Origin: Fundidesulfovibrio putealis DSM 16056 | GTDB taxonomy: Bacteria > Desulfobacterota > Desulfovibrionia > Desulfovibrionales > Desulfovibrionaceae | Length of the DNA: 64,000 nt | Direction: 5' to 3' | Assembly (NCBI RefSeq): GCF_000429325.1 | Contig: NZ_AUBQ01000019.1 | Location: 1-64,000, forward strand | Shown: positions 7,811 to 16,739 of the stretch, one piece after another | Numbering within the stretch: the first letter of the stretch is position 1 | How the letters are laid out: each line of letters opens with the position of its first letter | Program-made: the position numbers and the translations under genes | Notes under the pieces: generated by a model | What the model was told of the DNA's origin: nothing | Databases searched by the model: none | Seen by the model: the letters and a program-made list of their open reading frames with translations, nothing else

Positions 7811-8191
7811 ATGTTTGAAGGGAAGAAGCGCACTCCACTAGAGGCCATGAAGGCATTTTGCCATTGGTGTATGTCTGGCACTGCACACGATTGCAACTCA
7901 GTCGAGTGCGCCTTGTTCCCTTACAAGGGGGGAGAAATCCCCCCCAAAGCTTCCCGCAATCTACTGAAGCAAATCAAAGCCCGTTGCCTGGACTGTATGC
8001 CCAATGGGGCTGAATCCTGTGACGCCTTCGAGCCTTACGAATTTCATAAGCCTTGCCCCCTCTGGCCGTACCGTTTGGGGAAGTCGCCCAATGTCTCTGA
8101 AGCAACCAGACAGAAGCGGTCAGAGCAGGCCAAAAAACAGGGCTTAGGCAAAGCACAGGACGGCAAAAACGGGGCAAATCTCGCATCCTAA
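7811..8191 (+). CDS. Duplicated Cys-cluster (zinc-binding-like) phage protein
   Basis: 126 aa with two versions of one module. The first is AMKAFCHWCMSG, then C...VECALFPYKGG; the second is QIKARCLDCMPNG, then C...KPCPLWPYRLGK. Each has a CxxC pair followed by two more cysteines and ends in LWPYR-type residues. The single module (RAKCLDC ... CPLWPYRLG) is known from small phage proteins of unknown role, probably metal-binding. The tail is basic (RQKRSEQAKKQG), suggesting nucleic acid contact. It sits alone between two hairpins in the middle of the head genes. Confidence 0.65.
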   Translation: MFEGKKRTPLEAMKAFCHWCMSGTAHDCNSVECALFPYKGGEIPPKASRNLLKQIKARCLDCMPNGAESCDAFEPYEFHKPCPLWPYRLGKSPNVSEATRQKRSEQAKKQGLGKAQDGKNGANLAS

Positions 8192-8320
8192 TTCAAAAGA
8201 CGTACTTCGCTGAGACATGGGGTGCTTGAGTCTTCCATGTGCCATTTTCGCTAGCCCCTGCGGTTCTCCCTCCTCCTCCCGCATAAAATGGTGGACTCCG
8301 GTACGGTGATGCCGAAAACG

Positions 8321-8348
8321 AAGGGTGTCCTAGTAGTGGACGCCCTTT
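8321..8348 (+). terminator. Hairpin terminator in the mid-cassette gap
   Basis: AAGGGTGTCC (8321-8330) pairs with GGACGCCCTT (8338-8347) around TAGTAGT, followed by T residues. It lies in the 190-bp gap between the Cys-cluster gene and the connector genes. Nothing else was recognised in 8192-8381. Confidence 0.7.
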
Positions 8349-8381
8349 TCACCAATAACTTTCAACCAGAATGGGGGATGT

Positions 8382-8741
8382 ATGATTTCAAAATCACAAG
8401 TTGACTCTGCCGTAACTGCACTGATGAATGATTGTCAATTTGCTCTTCAAGAAGCGACCTTCAAGCGTGTGGAGTCTTCCGACTATGACCCTGAAACAGG
8501 GGAAGTAACGGTTGTTGAGAAGTCATTTACTGCAAGCGTAATTTCCAGACGCTACAAGTCAAGTCAGGTAGACAACACAAATATTCTCTTTGACGATCTG
8601 AGACTGCTTACAAAATCTAGCTGGTGTGACTTCAAGCCGAAAAAAACTGATACTTTGGTACTTGACAATCGCGTTTACAGCATTATTTCTGTTAGAAGTG
8701 ATGCGTTCGAGTCTTCGTATGCCATTCAGGTACGCGGATGA
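8382..8741 (+). CDS. Probable head-closure (stopper) protein
   Basis: 119 aa, the first gene of the second capsid block, overlapping the minor head gene by 4 bp. Small beta-rich protein with an RVYSIISVRSDAFESSYAIQV C-terminal end of the style found in SPP1 gp16 / lambda FII-type head-tail joining proteins, which seal the portal after packaging. It has only general resemblance; position among head genes is the main argument. The ribosome binding site is GGGGGAT upstream of the ATG. Confidence 0.45.
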   Translation: MISKSQVDSAVTALMNDCQFALQEATFKRVESSDYDPETGEVTVVEKSFTASVISRRYKSSQVDNTNILFDDLRLLTKSSWCDFKPKKTDTLVLDNRVYSIISVRSDAFESSYAIQVRG

Positions 8742-9655
8742 ACACCGAAGACAAATACATCATCCTAGAACACGCGATTGAGGGATATTCTGGCACGGTG
8801 CTTGCTAGTATAAATGATAAAGTAGACAAACTGCTACCCGTCATCCTTGCTTATCTCAGCATCTACGCCGATAAGTACCAAAAAGCCCCGATTTTACAGC
8901 GTCAAGCGGTCATAGCCGATTACAAAAACGTAACCGGAAGTGCAATTTCTGTAACCTATGACCGCATACAACAGCAGCTTGTGCAGTCTGGTGCATCAAT
9001 AGTTGGAGTCTTACCCCCGATCTTTGAAGCTTTTGATCTTAAGTTCAAGAGTATCCCCGCCTTTCAGGCTGGTGGAATGGTAATTGACGGGAAGAATCTG
9101 ACCGAATGGGTTGGGGGGTTGGGGGATTCTCTGAAGTCCCGCCTCGCTGAGAAGATTAAAGTTGATTCCAAGTCAACTTTAAATGCTGCCCGTGAGTCCC
9201 TGAACTTGGGGAAGCCTGGGCTTGATGCCATAACGGGAACTTCTATCAGGTATGACAGACAGGCTTTCGAGCTTGCACTGATCGAAGCCAACCCCCAGAC
9301 AATGCCCCAGACTCTTACGTTCATTGCCATACTGGATAGCCGGACTAGCCGAATCTGTAGGAGCCTTCACGGGAAGACCTACCCGGCGAACTCCCCCAAT
9401 CTTCCTGTCCCGCCCTTGCATCCACGTTGCCGTTCTCGGTTGGTCCCATATGTCTCGCCAACCCAAGTTCAGACTTATCGGGAGTGGCTTGAACGGATGC
9501 AGGCGGCGGGGCGGGTTGACCTTCTCAAAGCAATACTAGGCCCCCGCTATGATCTATTCGCTTCAGGTAAGTACACGCCTGACGGGATGGAGATGGCAAC
9601 TAAACTCAATACGGCTGAAGATGTAGCCGACTTCGTAAAGGAATATGCAAAATGA
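8738..9655 (+). CDS. Minor head protein, SPP1 gp7-like (phage head morphogenesis domain)
   Basis: 305 aa. The domain near residues 195-235 shows the family signature DSRTSRICRSLHGKTYP followed by PPLHPRCRSRLVP, typical of the SPP1 gp7 / Mu gpF head-morphogenesis family. These proteins bind the portal inside the procapsid and affect DNA ejection. The N-terminal part is helical and variable, as usual. It is translationally coupled to its neighbours at both ends (ATGA-type overlaps at 8738 and 9652). In typical genomes this gene follows the portal; here it is displaced behind the coat gene. Confidence 0.8.
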   Translation: MNTEDKYIILEHAIEGYSGTVLASINDKVDKLLPVILAYLSIYADKYQKAPILQRQAVIADYKNVTGSAISVTYDRIQQQLVQSGASIVGVLPPIFEAFDLKFKSIPAFQAGGMVIDGKNLTEWVGGLGDSLKSRLAEKIKVDSKSTLNAARESLNLGKPGLDAITGTSIRYDRQAFELALIEANPQTMPQTLTFIAILDSRTSRICRSLHGKTYPANSPNLPVPPLHPRCRSRLVPYVSPTQVQTYREWLERMQAAGRVDLLKAILGPRYDLFASGKYTPDGMEMATKLNTAEDVADFVKEYAK

Positions 9656-10050
9656 TTGTTTTCCCTACTGTAGGATTTAATTCATATATTGATGTTGACT
9701 ATGCCGATGAGTATTTCACCACTAGGATTCGTGGGGATGCTTGGTTTGCCTTGGATGATGACCAGAAAGAGATTGCATTGATATCAGCATATAGAAAGCT
9801 CTGCCTGTTGTCTCTCTCTGTAGAGCTAAATTCGTATGACTTTCTAGCCAGCATATCACAAGCACAATGTGAGCAGGCGTTGTATGAAGTAAAGAATGAC
9901 CTTGACCAATCTGCAACGAATATCTCTAAAGTCGATCTTGACGGGGTTTCTATTGATTGGAAATCAAGTCAAGTGAAGCAATATAGTGAAATGGCAATGG
10001 CGTTGTTGTCTGGGTATTTAACCATTAGGACCGTGAAAAGGAGTCGATGA
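9652..10050 (+). CDS. Head-tail adaptor (gp15/DnaT-like connector) protein
   Basis: 132 aa, overlapping the minor head stop by 4 bp. It begins with the pattern PTVGFNSYIDVDYADEYFTTR...DAW, common in phage proteins annotated DnaT-like or head-tail adaptor. An all-helical core follows. The related SPP1 gp15 forms the first ring below the portal. Assignment is by N-terminal pattern and neighbourhood. Together with the gp10-like, stopper-like and terminator-like genes it would complete a neck. Confidence 0.6.
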   Translation: MIVFPTVGFNSYIDVDYADEYFTTRIRGDAWFALDDDQKEIALISAYRKLCLLSLSVELNSYDFLASISQAQCEQALYEVKNDLDQSATNISKVDLDGVSIDWKSSQVKQYSEMAMALLSGYLTIRTVKRSR

Positions 10051-10053
10051 TTT

Positions 10054-10809
10054 ATGAGCATGTGTAATCAATGCGACCTGAAGAAGACTAAGGATTGTGG
10101 AAGAACGCAACTGCCTAGCGGCGAGTATGCCGTCTGTTTTCCTATGAAGCAGATTCTTAGCGGTGAAACAAGTGGACAGGATATTAGGAACAGCAAGGGA
10201 GAGACTGTCTATTGTAAGAACAGAAGCGATAAAGAAATCAGTTTTTCTAGCTTTGGTGATGAAACATATATGAAAGACATGGTTGAACAAATGGATGAGG
10301 AAGAGTTCAAAGACAGGTGGGAAGAGCTTAGGGCAGAAGCCCCAAAGTATCTTGCTATCTATGTGGCAAGAAACGTGCTTGGGCGTACATATGAGCAGAT
10401 TCAAGAAGAGTTCGGCTTCAATACCATCAATTCAGTGGGGCAGGCAATTAGAGATTCTGAAGCCGCTTTCAATAACATTGCCGATTTGCTTAACACTTGG
10501 CATAGAATGAAGCCGCTTTATGATTTTGTCTCTGACAAACGCCTGCCAGCGGGACTTGCTGAATGGCTTCTGGTTCAACTTAGTGGCCGTCCAGCTAACC
10601 AGATTGCGAAGCTGATTAACCCGGACAACCCCGAAACGGTCCACAGGCGGATCAAAACGCAACAGGGTTACTTTTTAAACGGCGGGGTGACTATCAATAC
10701 TCAGGACGGTAAGGTCACTCTGACCTACGGCAACGGAAAGACTAAGGCGGTGACGGTCCCTGACGTTCTCGCCAACCCTGAATATCAGACACAAATCAGC
10801 ATGAACTAA
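10054..10809 (+). CDS. Hypothetical protein with N-terminal Cys cluster, last gene of the capsid cassette
   Basis: 251 aa, not recognised. The N-terminus carries CNQCDLKKTKDC and another Cys 16 residues later, plus a YC pair, so a metal-binding knuckle is possible. The middle is charged, with a YEQIQEEFGFNTINSVGQAI segment that reads like a helix-turn-helix. The C-terminus is beta-rich (GGVTINTQDGKVTLTYGNGK). Co-directional with the capsid genes and closed by a strong terminator. A regulator or DNA-binding morphogenesis factor is possible; I cannot choose between these. Confidence 0.65.
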   Translation: MSMCNQCDLKKTKDCGRTQLPSGEYAVCFPMKQILSGETSGQDIRNSKGETVYCKNRSDKEISFSSFGDETYMKDMVEQMDEEEFKDRWEELRAEAPKYLAIYVARNVLGRTYEQIQEEFGFNTINSVGQAIRDSEAAFNNIADLLNTWHRMKPLYDFVSDKRLPAGLAEWLLVQLSGRPANQIAKLINPDNPETVHRRIKTQQGYFLNGGVTINTQDGKVTLTYGNGKTKAVTVPDVLANPEYQTQISMN

Positions 10810-10818
10810 TGCGCGAGT

Positions 10819-10840
10819 GGGGGGCTTCGGCCCCCCTTTT
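10819..10840 (+). terminator. Intrinsic terminator closing the capsid cassette
   Basis: GGGGGGC (10819-10825), UUCG tetraloop, GCCCCCC (10830-10836), then TTTT. A textbook rho-independent terminator 10 bp after the last capsid-cassette stop. Confidence 0.9.
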
Positions 10841-10844
10841 GGCC

Positions 10845-10890
10845 TGTGCCACATGAGCCTGTGCCACAATCCCCGAAAATCTGTGCCACA
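10845..10890. repeat. Three direct copies of TGTGCCACA between the cassette and tRNA-Ala
   Basis: TGTGCCACA occurs at 10845-10853, 10860-10868 and 10882-10890; the first two share CC in front. The block lies between the cassette terminator and the tRNA terminator. Short direct repeats beside a tRNA 3' end are typical of integrase arm-type or excisionase sites, but no integrase gene is next to it. Confidence 0.6.
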
Positions 10891-10892
10891 AA

Positions 10893-10929
10893 GCAAGAAA
10901 AGGGCACCTAGAACTTCTTCTAAGTGCCC
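10893..10929 (-). terminator. Intrinsic terminator of tRNA-Ala
   Basis: GGGCACCTAGAA (10902-10913) and TTCTAAGTGCCC (10918-10929) pair with one mismatch around CTTC. On the minus strand the stem is followed by TTTTCTT. It lies 9 bp beyond the tRNA 3' end. Confidence 0.8.
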
Positions 10930-10937
10930 GTAATCTT

Positions 10938-11013
10938 TGGTGGAGGCGATGAGGATCGAACTCACGACCTCAGCGTTGCGAACGCTGCGCTCTCCCAGCT
11001 GAGCTACGCCCCC
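10938..11013 (-). tRNA. tRNA-Ala(CGC)
   Basis: Complete cloverleaf of 76 nt including encoded CCA. Acceptor GGGGGCG pairs with CGCCTCC, D-arm GCTC/GAGC, anticodon stem CAGCG/CGCTG with loop TTCGCAA giving anticodon CGC, T-arm GTGAG/CTCAT with TTCGATC. It reads codon GCG. Its 3' end faces the capsid cassette, so the gene may be the integration target of that element. Confidence 0.95.
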
Positions 11014-11051
11014 TTGGGAAGCGTGGACTTTAGGGATTCCTGCTCTCGGGG

Positions 11052-12521
11052 TCAAGTCTTAATGCGTGCAAGGATGGAACTGATTCGATGGGAGTAGGTG
11101 TGTTCATTCAGGATAAGCTCACGCCATGCCTGCGCCAGGGCTGGTCCGGCCTCTTCCAGGGAGGCCACGGCTCCTGCGACGTGCGCTGGTGTCTTGTAGG
11201 TGATGGGGGCCGTCAGTTCGCGCGGGAAGAGTTCCAGGCCGGGGGTTGCATCGCTTATGAGCCGCCCCCCCGCAGCCCACACGTCGAAATGGCGCTGGGT
11301 CAGTCCGCGTGGCAAAAGCGGGCTGGTGGCTCCCACCACGCATCGCGCTGATGCGTACATTCCGGCCAGGGGGCCGTAGTAGTCCACCGGGGGCATCAGG
11401 GAGTAGTTCGCATCCACCAGGCTCCGCCACGCATCGTCCCCGCACAGCACCAGGTCTCCGGCTGAGGCAGCCGCCTCGATGACCGCCGTGCGCCACATTC
11501 GGCCCGTTTCCTCCGCTCCCAGCGCGGCCAGCCGGGCCTGTTTTCCCGGCCAGTAGCGCTCGATGCCCGTGCGCTTGCACCACCACGCGAAGTCCGGCCT
11601 CTGGCCGCGGGCAAAAAGGCTGGCGGCCTCGGCCAGGGCGGCCTCCGGGAGCTTAAGCCCCGCGAAAAAATCGTCGCGGCCTGGAAACGCGCTCCGCCCA
11701 GCGAACAGGAGCTTCCCGGCAAGCTCCGGCGCGTCCGGTTCGGTCCGGAAGAATGCGGGGCTCGCAGCCAGGGGGAGATGGTGCACGTTGCGCGCCCCGT
11801 GGCTTTTGAGAGGACCTATGAACCAGTCGTCTGTGACGAAGAGGCTCACGTCCTTCCAGAACTGGCTTTTCAACCCGCTCAACGCGTTGAAGGGATTGTC
11901 CACGCACCAGACTGCCACGGGAACGCCCGCGCGCTCCAGCAGCGAGAAGGCCTGCCCGTAGGCGTCCAGACCTGAAAAGTTGACTGACAGATACAGATCG
12001 GGGCGGCCTTCCTTGAGTAGGGATGGAAGGTGCTCCCAGGCCACGTTCTGCACCTGATAGCCGAGTCCGCCCAGGGCTTCGGCCACCTCGCGCACGATGA
12101 GCCGATCCTGCGAGGCGGGCATGAACACGGTCCTGTCCGGGAAGCGGTCGGTCAGTTCGGGCTGGGGCAGGGTCAGCGCGGCCAGTACCGGCCCCCAGAA
12201 ACCCGGAAACAGGCGCAGGGCGCTCTGGGATACGGCCACGTTGGAGTCGTCGTGGGGATCGAAGCAGGTGACGGCGCGCCAGTTCTTCGGAATGGCGGCG
12301 CGCCAGTCCTCCCCGGCCTGTTCGGCGAAGGCGGGGCATTCGAGATAGCGCACCGACGCGTCGGGAGGCAGCGACGCGGCCAGCGCGGCTGGTTCCGGGC
12401 CGAGGCCCAGGACGAGCCAGTCATTGTGGCGCGAGGTCCTGACGATATCATGGCCGGGGCCTGGCGTCTTGGGTGTCCCGAGCTCGTCGGTCAGGCGTAG
12501 GCGCCTGGGGGGGCTTTGCAT
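11052..12521 (-). CDS. Glycosyltransferase-like protein with CgeB/DUF3880-type C-terminal domain
   Basis: About 489 aa. The N-terminal half has Rossmann-like segments ([16 protein letters not shown]). The middle and end match the DUF3880/CgeB style of GT-B glycosyltransferases: [13 protein letters not shown], a PLAASPAFF strand, [12 protein letters not shown] and [26 protein letters not shown], ending with the glycosyltransferase-1-like [22 protein letters not shown]. Likely acts in cell-surface or flagellin glycosylation, substrate unknown. I start at the ATG at 12521, which has AAAGGG 9 nt upstream; the longer frame (12563) would run into the leader of the divergent rlmE. Confidence 0.65.
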   Translation of the reverse strand: MQSPPRRLRLTDELGTPKTPGPGHDIVRTSRHNDWLVLGLGPEPAALAASLPPDASVRYLECPAFAEQAGEDWRAAIPKNWRAVTCFDPHDDSNVAVSQSALRLFPGFWGPVLAALTLPQPELTDRFPDRTVFMPASQDRLIVREVAEALGGLGYQVQNVAWEHLPSLLKEGRPDLYLSVNFSGLDAYGQAFSLLERAGVPVAVWCVDNPFNALSGLKSQFWKDVSLFVTDDWFIGPLKSHGARNVHHLPLAASPAFFRTEPDAPELAGKLLFAGRSAFPGRDDFFAGLKLPEAALAEAASLFARGQRPDFAWWCKRTGIERYWPGKQARLAALGAEETGRMWRTAVIEAAASAGDLVLCGDDAWRSLVDANYSLMPPVDYYGPLAGMYASARCVVGATSPLLPRGLTQRHFDVWAAGGRLISDATPGLELFPRELTAPITYKTPAHVAGAVASLEEAGPALAQAWRELILNEHTYSHRISSILARIKT

Positions 12522-12561
12522 CTGCGTGTGCCCTTTGCTACAGTTCCAGGTTGGGGGGGAC

Positions 12562-13173
12562 ATGAAAAAACGACATGACCATTATTTCAACCGAGCCCGG
12601 CAGGAAAACTATCCGGCCCGCTCGGTCTACAAGCTCCAGGAGCTGGACTCCGAATTCCGGCTGCTCCGCCCCGGCATCAAGGTGCTCGACCTGGGAGCCA
12701 CGCCCGGCTCCTGGACGCTGTTCGCGGCCAAGAAGGTTGGTCCCACGGGGAGAGTGCTCGGCGTGGACATAAACCCCACGGACACTGCCTTCCCGGAGAA
12801 CGTCACCTTCATGGTGGCGGACGCGCTGAACCCCGGCCCGGAGTTCACTGCCGTGCTTCAGGAGTGGAAACCATTCCAGCTGGTGGTGAGCGACATGGCT
12901 CCCAAAACCACGGGCCAGCGGGTCACCGACCAGTGCCGCTCCCTGGAGCTGGTGGAGCAGGCCCTTGCCCTGGCCGGGACTTGCCTGATACACGGCGGCC
13001 ACTTCGTCGCCAAGATCTTCATGGGTCCCGATGTGAAACCCTTTACGGACTCAATGCGCGGGGCCTTTGAAAAGGTCAAGACCGCCAAACCCAAAAGCTC
13101 CCGCTCGGAGAGCTTCGAACAGTTCATCGTGGGGCTCGGTTTCAAGGGCCTTCAGAAATATCCGGAGGAGTAG
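12562..13173 (+). CDS. rlmE: 23S rRNA 2'-O-methyltransferase, RlmE/FtsJ family
   Basis: SAM-dependent enzyme that 2'-O-methylates the ribosomal A-loop (U2552 in E. coli). 203 aa. The SAM-binding motif [11 protein letters not shown] is at residues 41-51. The K-D-K-E catalytic tetrad is visible as K24 (ARSVYKL), D111 (VVSDMAP), K151 (FVAKIF) and E186 (SRSESFEQF). The ATG at 12562 follows a GGGGGGGA ribosome binding site; the frame is open upstream but without a better start. It stops directly before the yebC ATG, so the two are co-transcribed. Confidence 0.93.
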   Translation: MKKRHDHYFNRARQENYPARSVYKLQELDSEFRLLRPGIKVLDLGATPGSWTLFAAKKVGPTGRVLGVDINPTDTAFPENVTFMVADALNPGPEFTAVLQEWKPFQLVVSDMAPKTTGQRVTDQCRSLELVEQALALAGTCLIHGGHFVAKIFMGPDVKPFTDSMRGAFEKVKTAKPKSSRSESFEQFIVGLGFKGLQKYPEE

Positions 13174-13920
13174 ATGGCTGGACATTCGAAATGGAAGAAC
13201 ATCCAGGTGCGCAAGGGCGCCCAGGACGCCAAGAAGGGCAAGGTTTTCACCAAGGTCACCAAGGAGCTGATGCTGGCGGCCAAGGCCGGAGGCGGCGACC
13301 CCGGCATCAACGCCCGCCTGCGTTCGGCCATCGCGGCCGCCAAGGCCGTGAACCTGCCCAAGGACAAGATCGAGACCGCTGTCAAGAAGGGCACGGGCGA
13401 ACTCGGCGGGGGCAACATCGACGAGATCACCTATGAGGGCTACGGTCCCGGCGGCGTGGCCATCCTGGTGGAAGCCGCCACGGACAACCGCAACCGCACC
13501 GTGGCTGAAATCCGCCACATTCTGGGCAAGGGCGGCGGCTCCCTGGGCGAGTCCGGCTGCGTGGCCTGGATGTTCGAGAAGAAGGGCATCATCACCCTGG
13601 ACAAGGCCAAGTACGCCGAGGACCAGCTGATGGAGGCCGCTCTCGAGGCCGGAGCCGATGACGTGGTGGACCAGGACGACACCTGGGAAGTCAGCACCGC
13701 TCCCGAGGTTTTCGAGACCGTGCGCCAGGCCCTGGAAGACGCTGGCATGGAGCTTCTCTCCGCCGAGGTCACCATGTCCCCCAAGAACACCGTGGACGTG
13801 GACGTGGAGACCGGGCGCAGGCTCCTGAAGCTCATGGACAACCTGGACGATAACGACGACGTGCAGCAGACCCACGCCAACTTCGAGTTGCCCGAGGAAT
13901 TGCTGGCGGAACTGGGCTAG
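13174..13920 (+). CDS. yebC: YebC/PmpR-family protein
   Basis: 248 aa, full length. It starts with the invariant [22 protein letters not shown] and contains the family blocks [14 protein letters not shown] and [32 protein letters not shown]. Members are DNA-binding regulators; some relatives act on ribosomes at polyproline stalls. Placed 0 bp after rlmE and 10 bp before ruvC, the common yebC-ruvCAB arrangement, so it is probably part of the same operon. Confidence 0.95.
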   Translation: MAGHSKWKNIQVRKGAQDAKKGKVFTKVTKELMLAAKAGGGDPGINARLRSAIAAAKAVNLPKDKIETAVKKGTGELGGGNIDEITYEGYGPGGVAILVEAATDNRNRTVAEIRHILGKGGGSLGESGCVAWMFEKKGIITLDKAKYAEDQLMEAALEAGADDVVDQDDTWEVSTAPEVFETVRQALEDAGMELLSAEVTMSPKNTVDVDVETGRRLLKLMDNLDDNDDVQQTHANFELPEELLAELG

Positions 13921-13930
13921 GCCCGAAAGA

Positions 13931-14431
13931 ATGGCCGCCGTCACCATCCTCGGCCTGGACCCCGGTTCGCGCAACACCGGCTGGGGCATCGTGCGCGAGG
14001 AGTCCGGCGTGGCAACCCTGGTGGACGCCGGGGTCATCCGCGTGCAGTCCCTTGGCGACATGGACCTGCGCCTGGGGGCCATCTTCGAGGCCCTGGCCGG
14101 GCTTCTGGCCAGGCATCAGCCCGGCGAGGCCGCCATGGAGGACGTGTTCGTCTCCAAGAACCCGTCCTCGGCGCTCAAGCTTGGTCAGGCGCGCGGCGCG
14201 GCCATGGCCGCCTGCGCCGTGGCCGGAATCCGCGTGCACGCCTATGAGCCGACGGTGGTGAAAAAGAGTCTGGTGGGCGTGGGTCGGGCCGAAAAAACGC
14301 AGGTGGCCTTCATGGTCGCGCAGGTGCTTGGATGCCGAAAACCCCTGGCCGCCGACGCTTCGGACGCGCTGGCCGTGGCCGTGTGTCATCTGAATCAGCG
14401 GCGCTTCAAGCGCCTCTTGGGGGAGCTGTGA
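13931..14431 (+). CDS. ruvC: Holliday junction resolvase RuvC
   Basis: 166-aa dimeric endonuclease that cuts Holliday junctions after RuvAB branch migration. The RNaseH-fold acidic residues are visible: D in ILGLDPGSRNTGWG near the N-terminus, E in AAMEDVF, and the late DASDALAVAVCH pair. Length is normal. The gene overlaps ruvA by the shared GTGA at 14428-14431, giving coupled translation. Confidence 0.95.
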   Translation: MAAVTILGLDPGSRNTGWGIVREESGVATLVDAGVIRVQSLGDMDLRLGAIFEALAGLLARHQPGEAAMEDVFVSKNPSSALKLGQARGAAMAACAVAGIRVHAYEPTVVKKSLVGVGRAEKTQVAFMVAQVLGCRKPLAADASDALAVAVCHLNQRRFKRLLGEL

Positions 14432-15042
14432 TCGCCTATCTGCGCGGAGAACTGCTGGAGAAGTCCGACAAGGGCTGCCTGGTGCTCACCGCCTCCGGCG
14501 TGGGCTACGAGCTTGCCGTGTCCACGCCCACTGCGGCGAATCTGCCCGCGCGCGGCGAGGAGGCCTCCTTCTTCGTGCACGCCCAGACCGGCGAGGACGG
14601 CACGCGCCTGTTCGGCTTCCAGACCGGGGACGAGCGCCGGGCCTTCCGCGCTCTGATAGGCATCCCCAAGCTCGGCCCCAAGACCGCGCTGTCCATGCTG
14701 TCCTGCTATTCCGTGAACGACCTGTCCCAGATCGCGGCCCGCGAGGACGTCACGGCACTGTCCCAGGTGCCGGGCATCGGCAAGAAGAGCGCCCAGCGCA
14801 TGATCCTGGAGATCAAGTACGCCCTGGCCGACATCTCCGAGACCAGTTCGTTCACGCCCTCGATGGGAGGCATGGCCGCCGGCTCGGTGATGCGAGACGC
14901 CCTGGCCGCGCTCACAAACCTGGGCTACGCCGAGTCCGAGGCCGCGCCCCTGCTGCGCGACGTCCTGGACGCCGAGCCCGATCTTGACGTGGCCCAGGCC
15001 ATCCGTGTGTGCCTGAAGAAGATCGCGGCGGCCAAGGCATGA
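14428..15042 (+). CDS. ruvA: Holliday junction branch-migration protein RuvA
   Basis: 204 aa. Tetramer that binds four-way junctions and loads RuvB. The start is a GTG overlapping the ruvC stop: [11 protein letters not shown] is the standard RuvA N-terminus, so the longer upstream frame is not real. Domain I has the GVGYEL loop. The two HhH motifs are [13 protein letters not shown] and [14 protein letters not shown]-terminal domain III follows a variable linker ([11 protein letters not shown]) and ends with the RuvB-contacting helices. Confidence 0.95.
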   Translation: MIAYLRGELLEKSDKGCLVLTASGVGYELAVSTPTAANLPARGEEASFFVHAQTGEDGTRLFGFQTGDERRAFRALIGIPKLGPKTALSMLSCYSVNDLSQIAAREDVTALSQVPGIGKKSAQRMILEIKYALADISETSSFTPSMGGMAAGSVMRDALAALTNLGYAESEAAPLLRDVLDAEPDLDVAQAIRVCLKKIAAAKA

Positions 15043-16013
15043 CGACCACACCCACCGCCCTCCCGGACGACACCATCCGTCCCAAGCGCCTGGCTGATTT
15101 CATCGGCCAGCAGGACCTGCGCGCCAACCTCCAGGTGTATCTTTCCAGCGCCACCGAGCGCGGCAAGGCCCTGGACCACACACTCTTTTACGGGCCTCCG
15201 GGCCTGGGCAAGACCACCCTGGCCCAGATCATGTCCTCGGAGCTCGGGGTGAATCTCATCACCACCTCCGGGCCGGTGCTGGAGCGCGGCGGCGATCTGG
15301 CCGCTATCCTCACCAACCTGGGCCGCCACGACATCCTGTTCATCGACGAGATCCACCGCATGCCCCCAGCCGTTGAGGAGATCCTCTATCCGGCCATGGA
15401 GGACTTCAAGCTGGACCTCATCATCGGCCAGGGGCCGGGCGCGCGCACCGTGAAGATCGACCTGGAACCCTTCACCCTGGTTGGGGCCACCACCCGCATC
15501 GGGCTTCTGACCTCGCCGCTGCGTGACCGCTTCGGGGTGATCTTCCGCCTGGATTTCTACTCCCCGCAGGAGCTCTCGGCCATCGTCACCCGCGCCGCGA
15601 AAATCCTCGGAGTGTCGCTCACGCCAGAGGCGGCCCTGGAGATCGGCAAGCGCTCGCGCGGCACGCCGCGCATATCAGGTCGGCTCCTTCGGCGCGTGCG
15701 TGATTTCGCCGTGGTGCAGGGTAGCCCCGTCATCGACCAGGAGCTGGCCCGCGTGGCCCTTGGCCGCATGGACGTGGACCCGCACGGCCTGGACCAGATG
15801 GACCGCAAGATTCTCTCCTGCCTGGTGGAGCAGTTCGGGGGCGGGCCGGTGGGGGTGAAGACCCTGGCCGTGGCCTGCTCCGAAGAGGTGCGCACCCTGG
15901 AGGACATCTACGAGCCGTATCTCATCCAGTGCGGCCTGATACAGCGCACCCCGCGTGGGCGCGTGGCCACGGCCAAGGCCTACCAGCATCTGAAAATTCA
16001 TCCGTTAGGTTAG
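15039..16013 (+). CDS. ruvB: Holliday junction helicase RuvB
   Basis: 324-aa AAA+ motor driving branch migration with RuvA. It has [15 protein letters not shown] near the N-terminus, Walker [10 protein letters not shown], Walker [10 protein letters not shown], sensor 1 [18 protein letters not shown], and the C-terminal winged helix ([31 protein letters not shown]). The ATG at 15039 overlaps the ruvA stop (ATGA), fixing the start; an in-frame ATG at 15009 is inside ruvA and unlikely. Confidence 0.95.
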   Translation: MTTTPTALPDDTIRPKRLADFIGQQDLRANLQVYLSSATERGKALDHTLFYGPPGLGKTTLAQIMSSELGVNLITTSGPVLERGGDLAAILTNLGRHDILFIDEIHRMPPAVEEILYPAMEDFKLDLIIGQGPGARTVKIDLEPFTLVGATTRIGLLTSPLRDRFGVIFRLDFYSPQELSAIVTRAAKILGVSLTPEAALEIGKRSRGTPRISGRLLRRVRDFAVVQGSPVIDQELARVALGRMDVDPHGLDQMDRKILSCLVEQFGGGPVGVKTLAVACSEEVRTLEDIYEPYLIQCGLIQRTPRGRVATAKAYQHLKIHPLG

Positions 16014-16016
16014 AAC

Positions 16017-16739
16017 ATGCCCGCCAAAAGACTCGACGTATCCCTGTTGGCCTTCACCCCGGAGCCGCTCTCGGTGATCTACGCGGCCTTCCGCCAGTGC
16101 TACCACGCCGGTTTCGTGGCCGACATGTGGCCTCGCCTGCTGGCCGGGGAAATCCCGCGCGAGAAGCAGGCCGAGTTCGTGGCCAAGGTGCTGGAGTCCG
16201 GGCACGTGAGCCCCATCGAGCACGTGAGCTTCACCTTCGCCATCGAGGGCGTGTCGCGGGCGCTCACGCACCAGCTGGTGCGCCACCGCATCGCCAGCTA
16301 CTCCCAGCAGTCCCAGCGCTACGTGGACGCCTCCTCCTTCGACTACATCATGCCCCCGGCGATTAAAAAGATCCCCGAAGCCAGAGCCCGCTTCGAGGCC
16401 TTCATGGAAGAAGTCGGCACGGCCTACCGCGATCTTAAAGCGATACTCGAGGACAACGGCAGGAAGGACAAGGCCAAGGAGGACGCCCGTTTCGTGCTGC
16501 CCCAGGCCGCCGAGACCCGCATCGTGACCACCATGAACTGCCGCGCCCTGTTCAACTTCTTCGAGCAGCGCTGCTGCACCCGCGCCCAGTGGGAGATACG
16601 CGCCCTGGCCGACAAGATGCTCTCCCTGTGCCGCCTGACCGTGCCCGAGGTGTTCGCCGTGGCCGGGGCCAAGTGCGAGCGCCTGGGCTACTGCCCCGAG
16701 GGCGAGAAGTTCACCTGCGGCAGGTATCCGCTGCCGTAG
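16017..16739 (+). CDS. thyX: Flavin-dependent thymidylate synthase ThyX
   Basis: Makes dTMP from dUMP using methylenetetrahydrofolate and FADH2. The ThyX motif RHRxxSxxxxSQR is present as RHRIASYSQQSQR at about residues 89-101. The C-terminal substrate-binding part (CRALFNFFEQRCCTRAQWEIRALA) is typical. The 240 aa match the longer ThyX forms. It begins 3 bp after ruvB and is probably last in the operon. Downstream is a long gene-free region. Confidence 0.93.
   Translation: MPAKRLDVSLLAFTPEPLSVIYAAFRQCYHAGFVADMWPRLLAGEIPREKQAEFVAKVLESGHVSPIEHVSFTFAIEGVSRALTHQLVRHRIASYSQQSQRYVDASSFDYIMPPAIKKIPEARARFEAFMEEVGTAYRDLKAILEDNGRKDKAKEDARFVLPQAAETRIVTTMNCRALFNFFEQRCCTRAQWEIRALADKMLSLCRLTVPEVFAVAGAKCERLGYCPEGEKFTCGRYPLP

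Noticed and set aside
11119-12348. Long open frames on both strands over the glycosyltransferase gene
   Set aside because: Arg/Pro/Ala/Gly-rich products without family pattern; shadows of the real gene in high-GC DNA.
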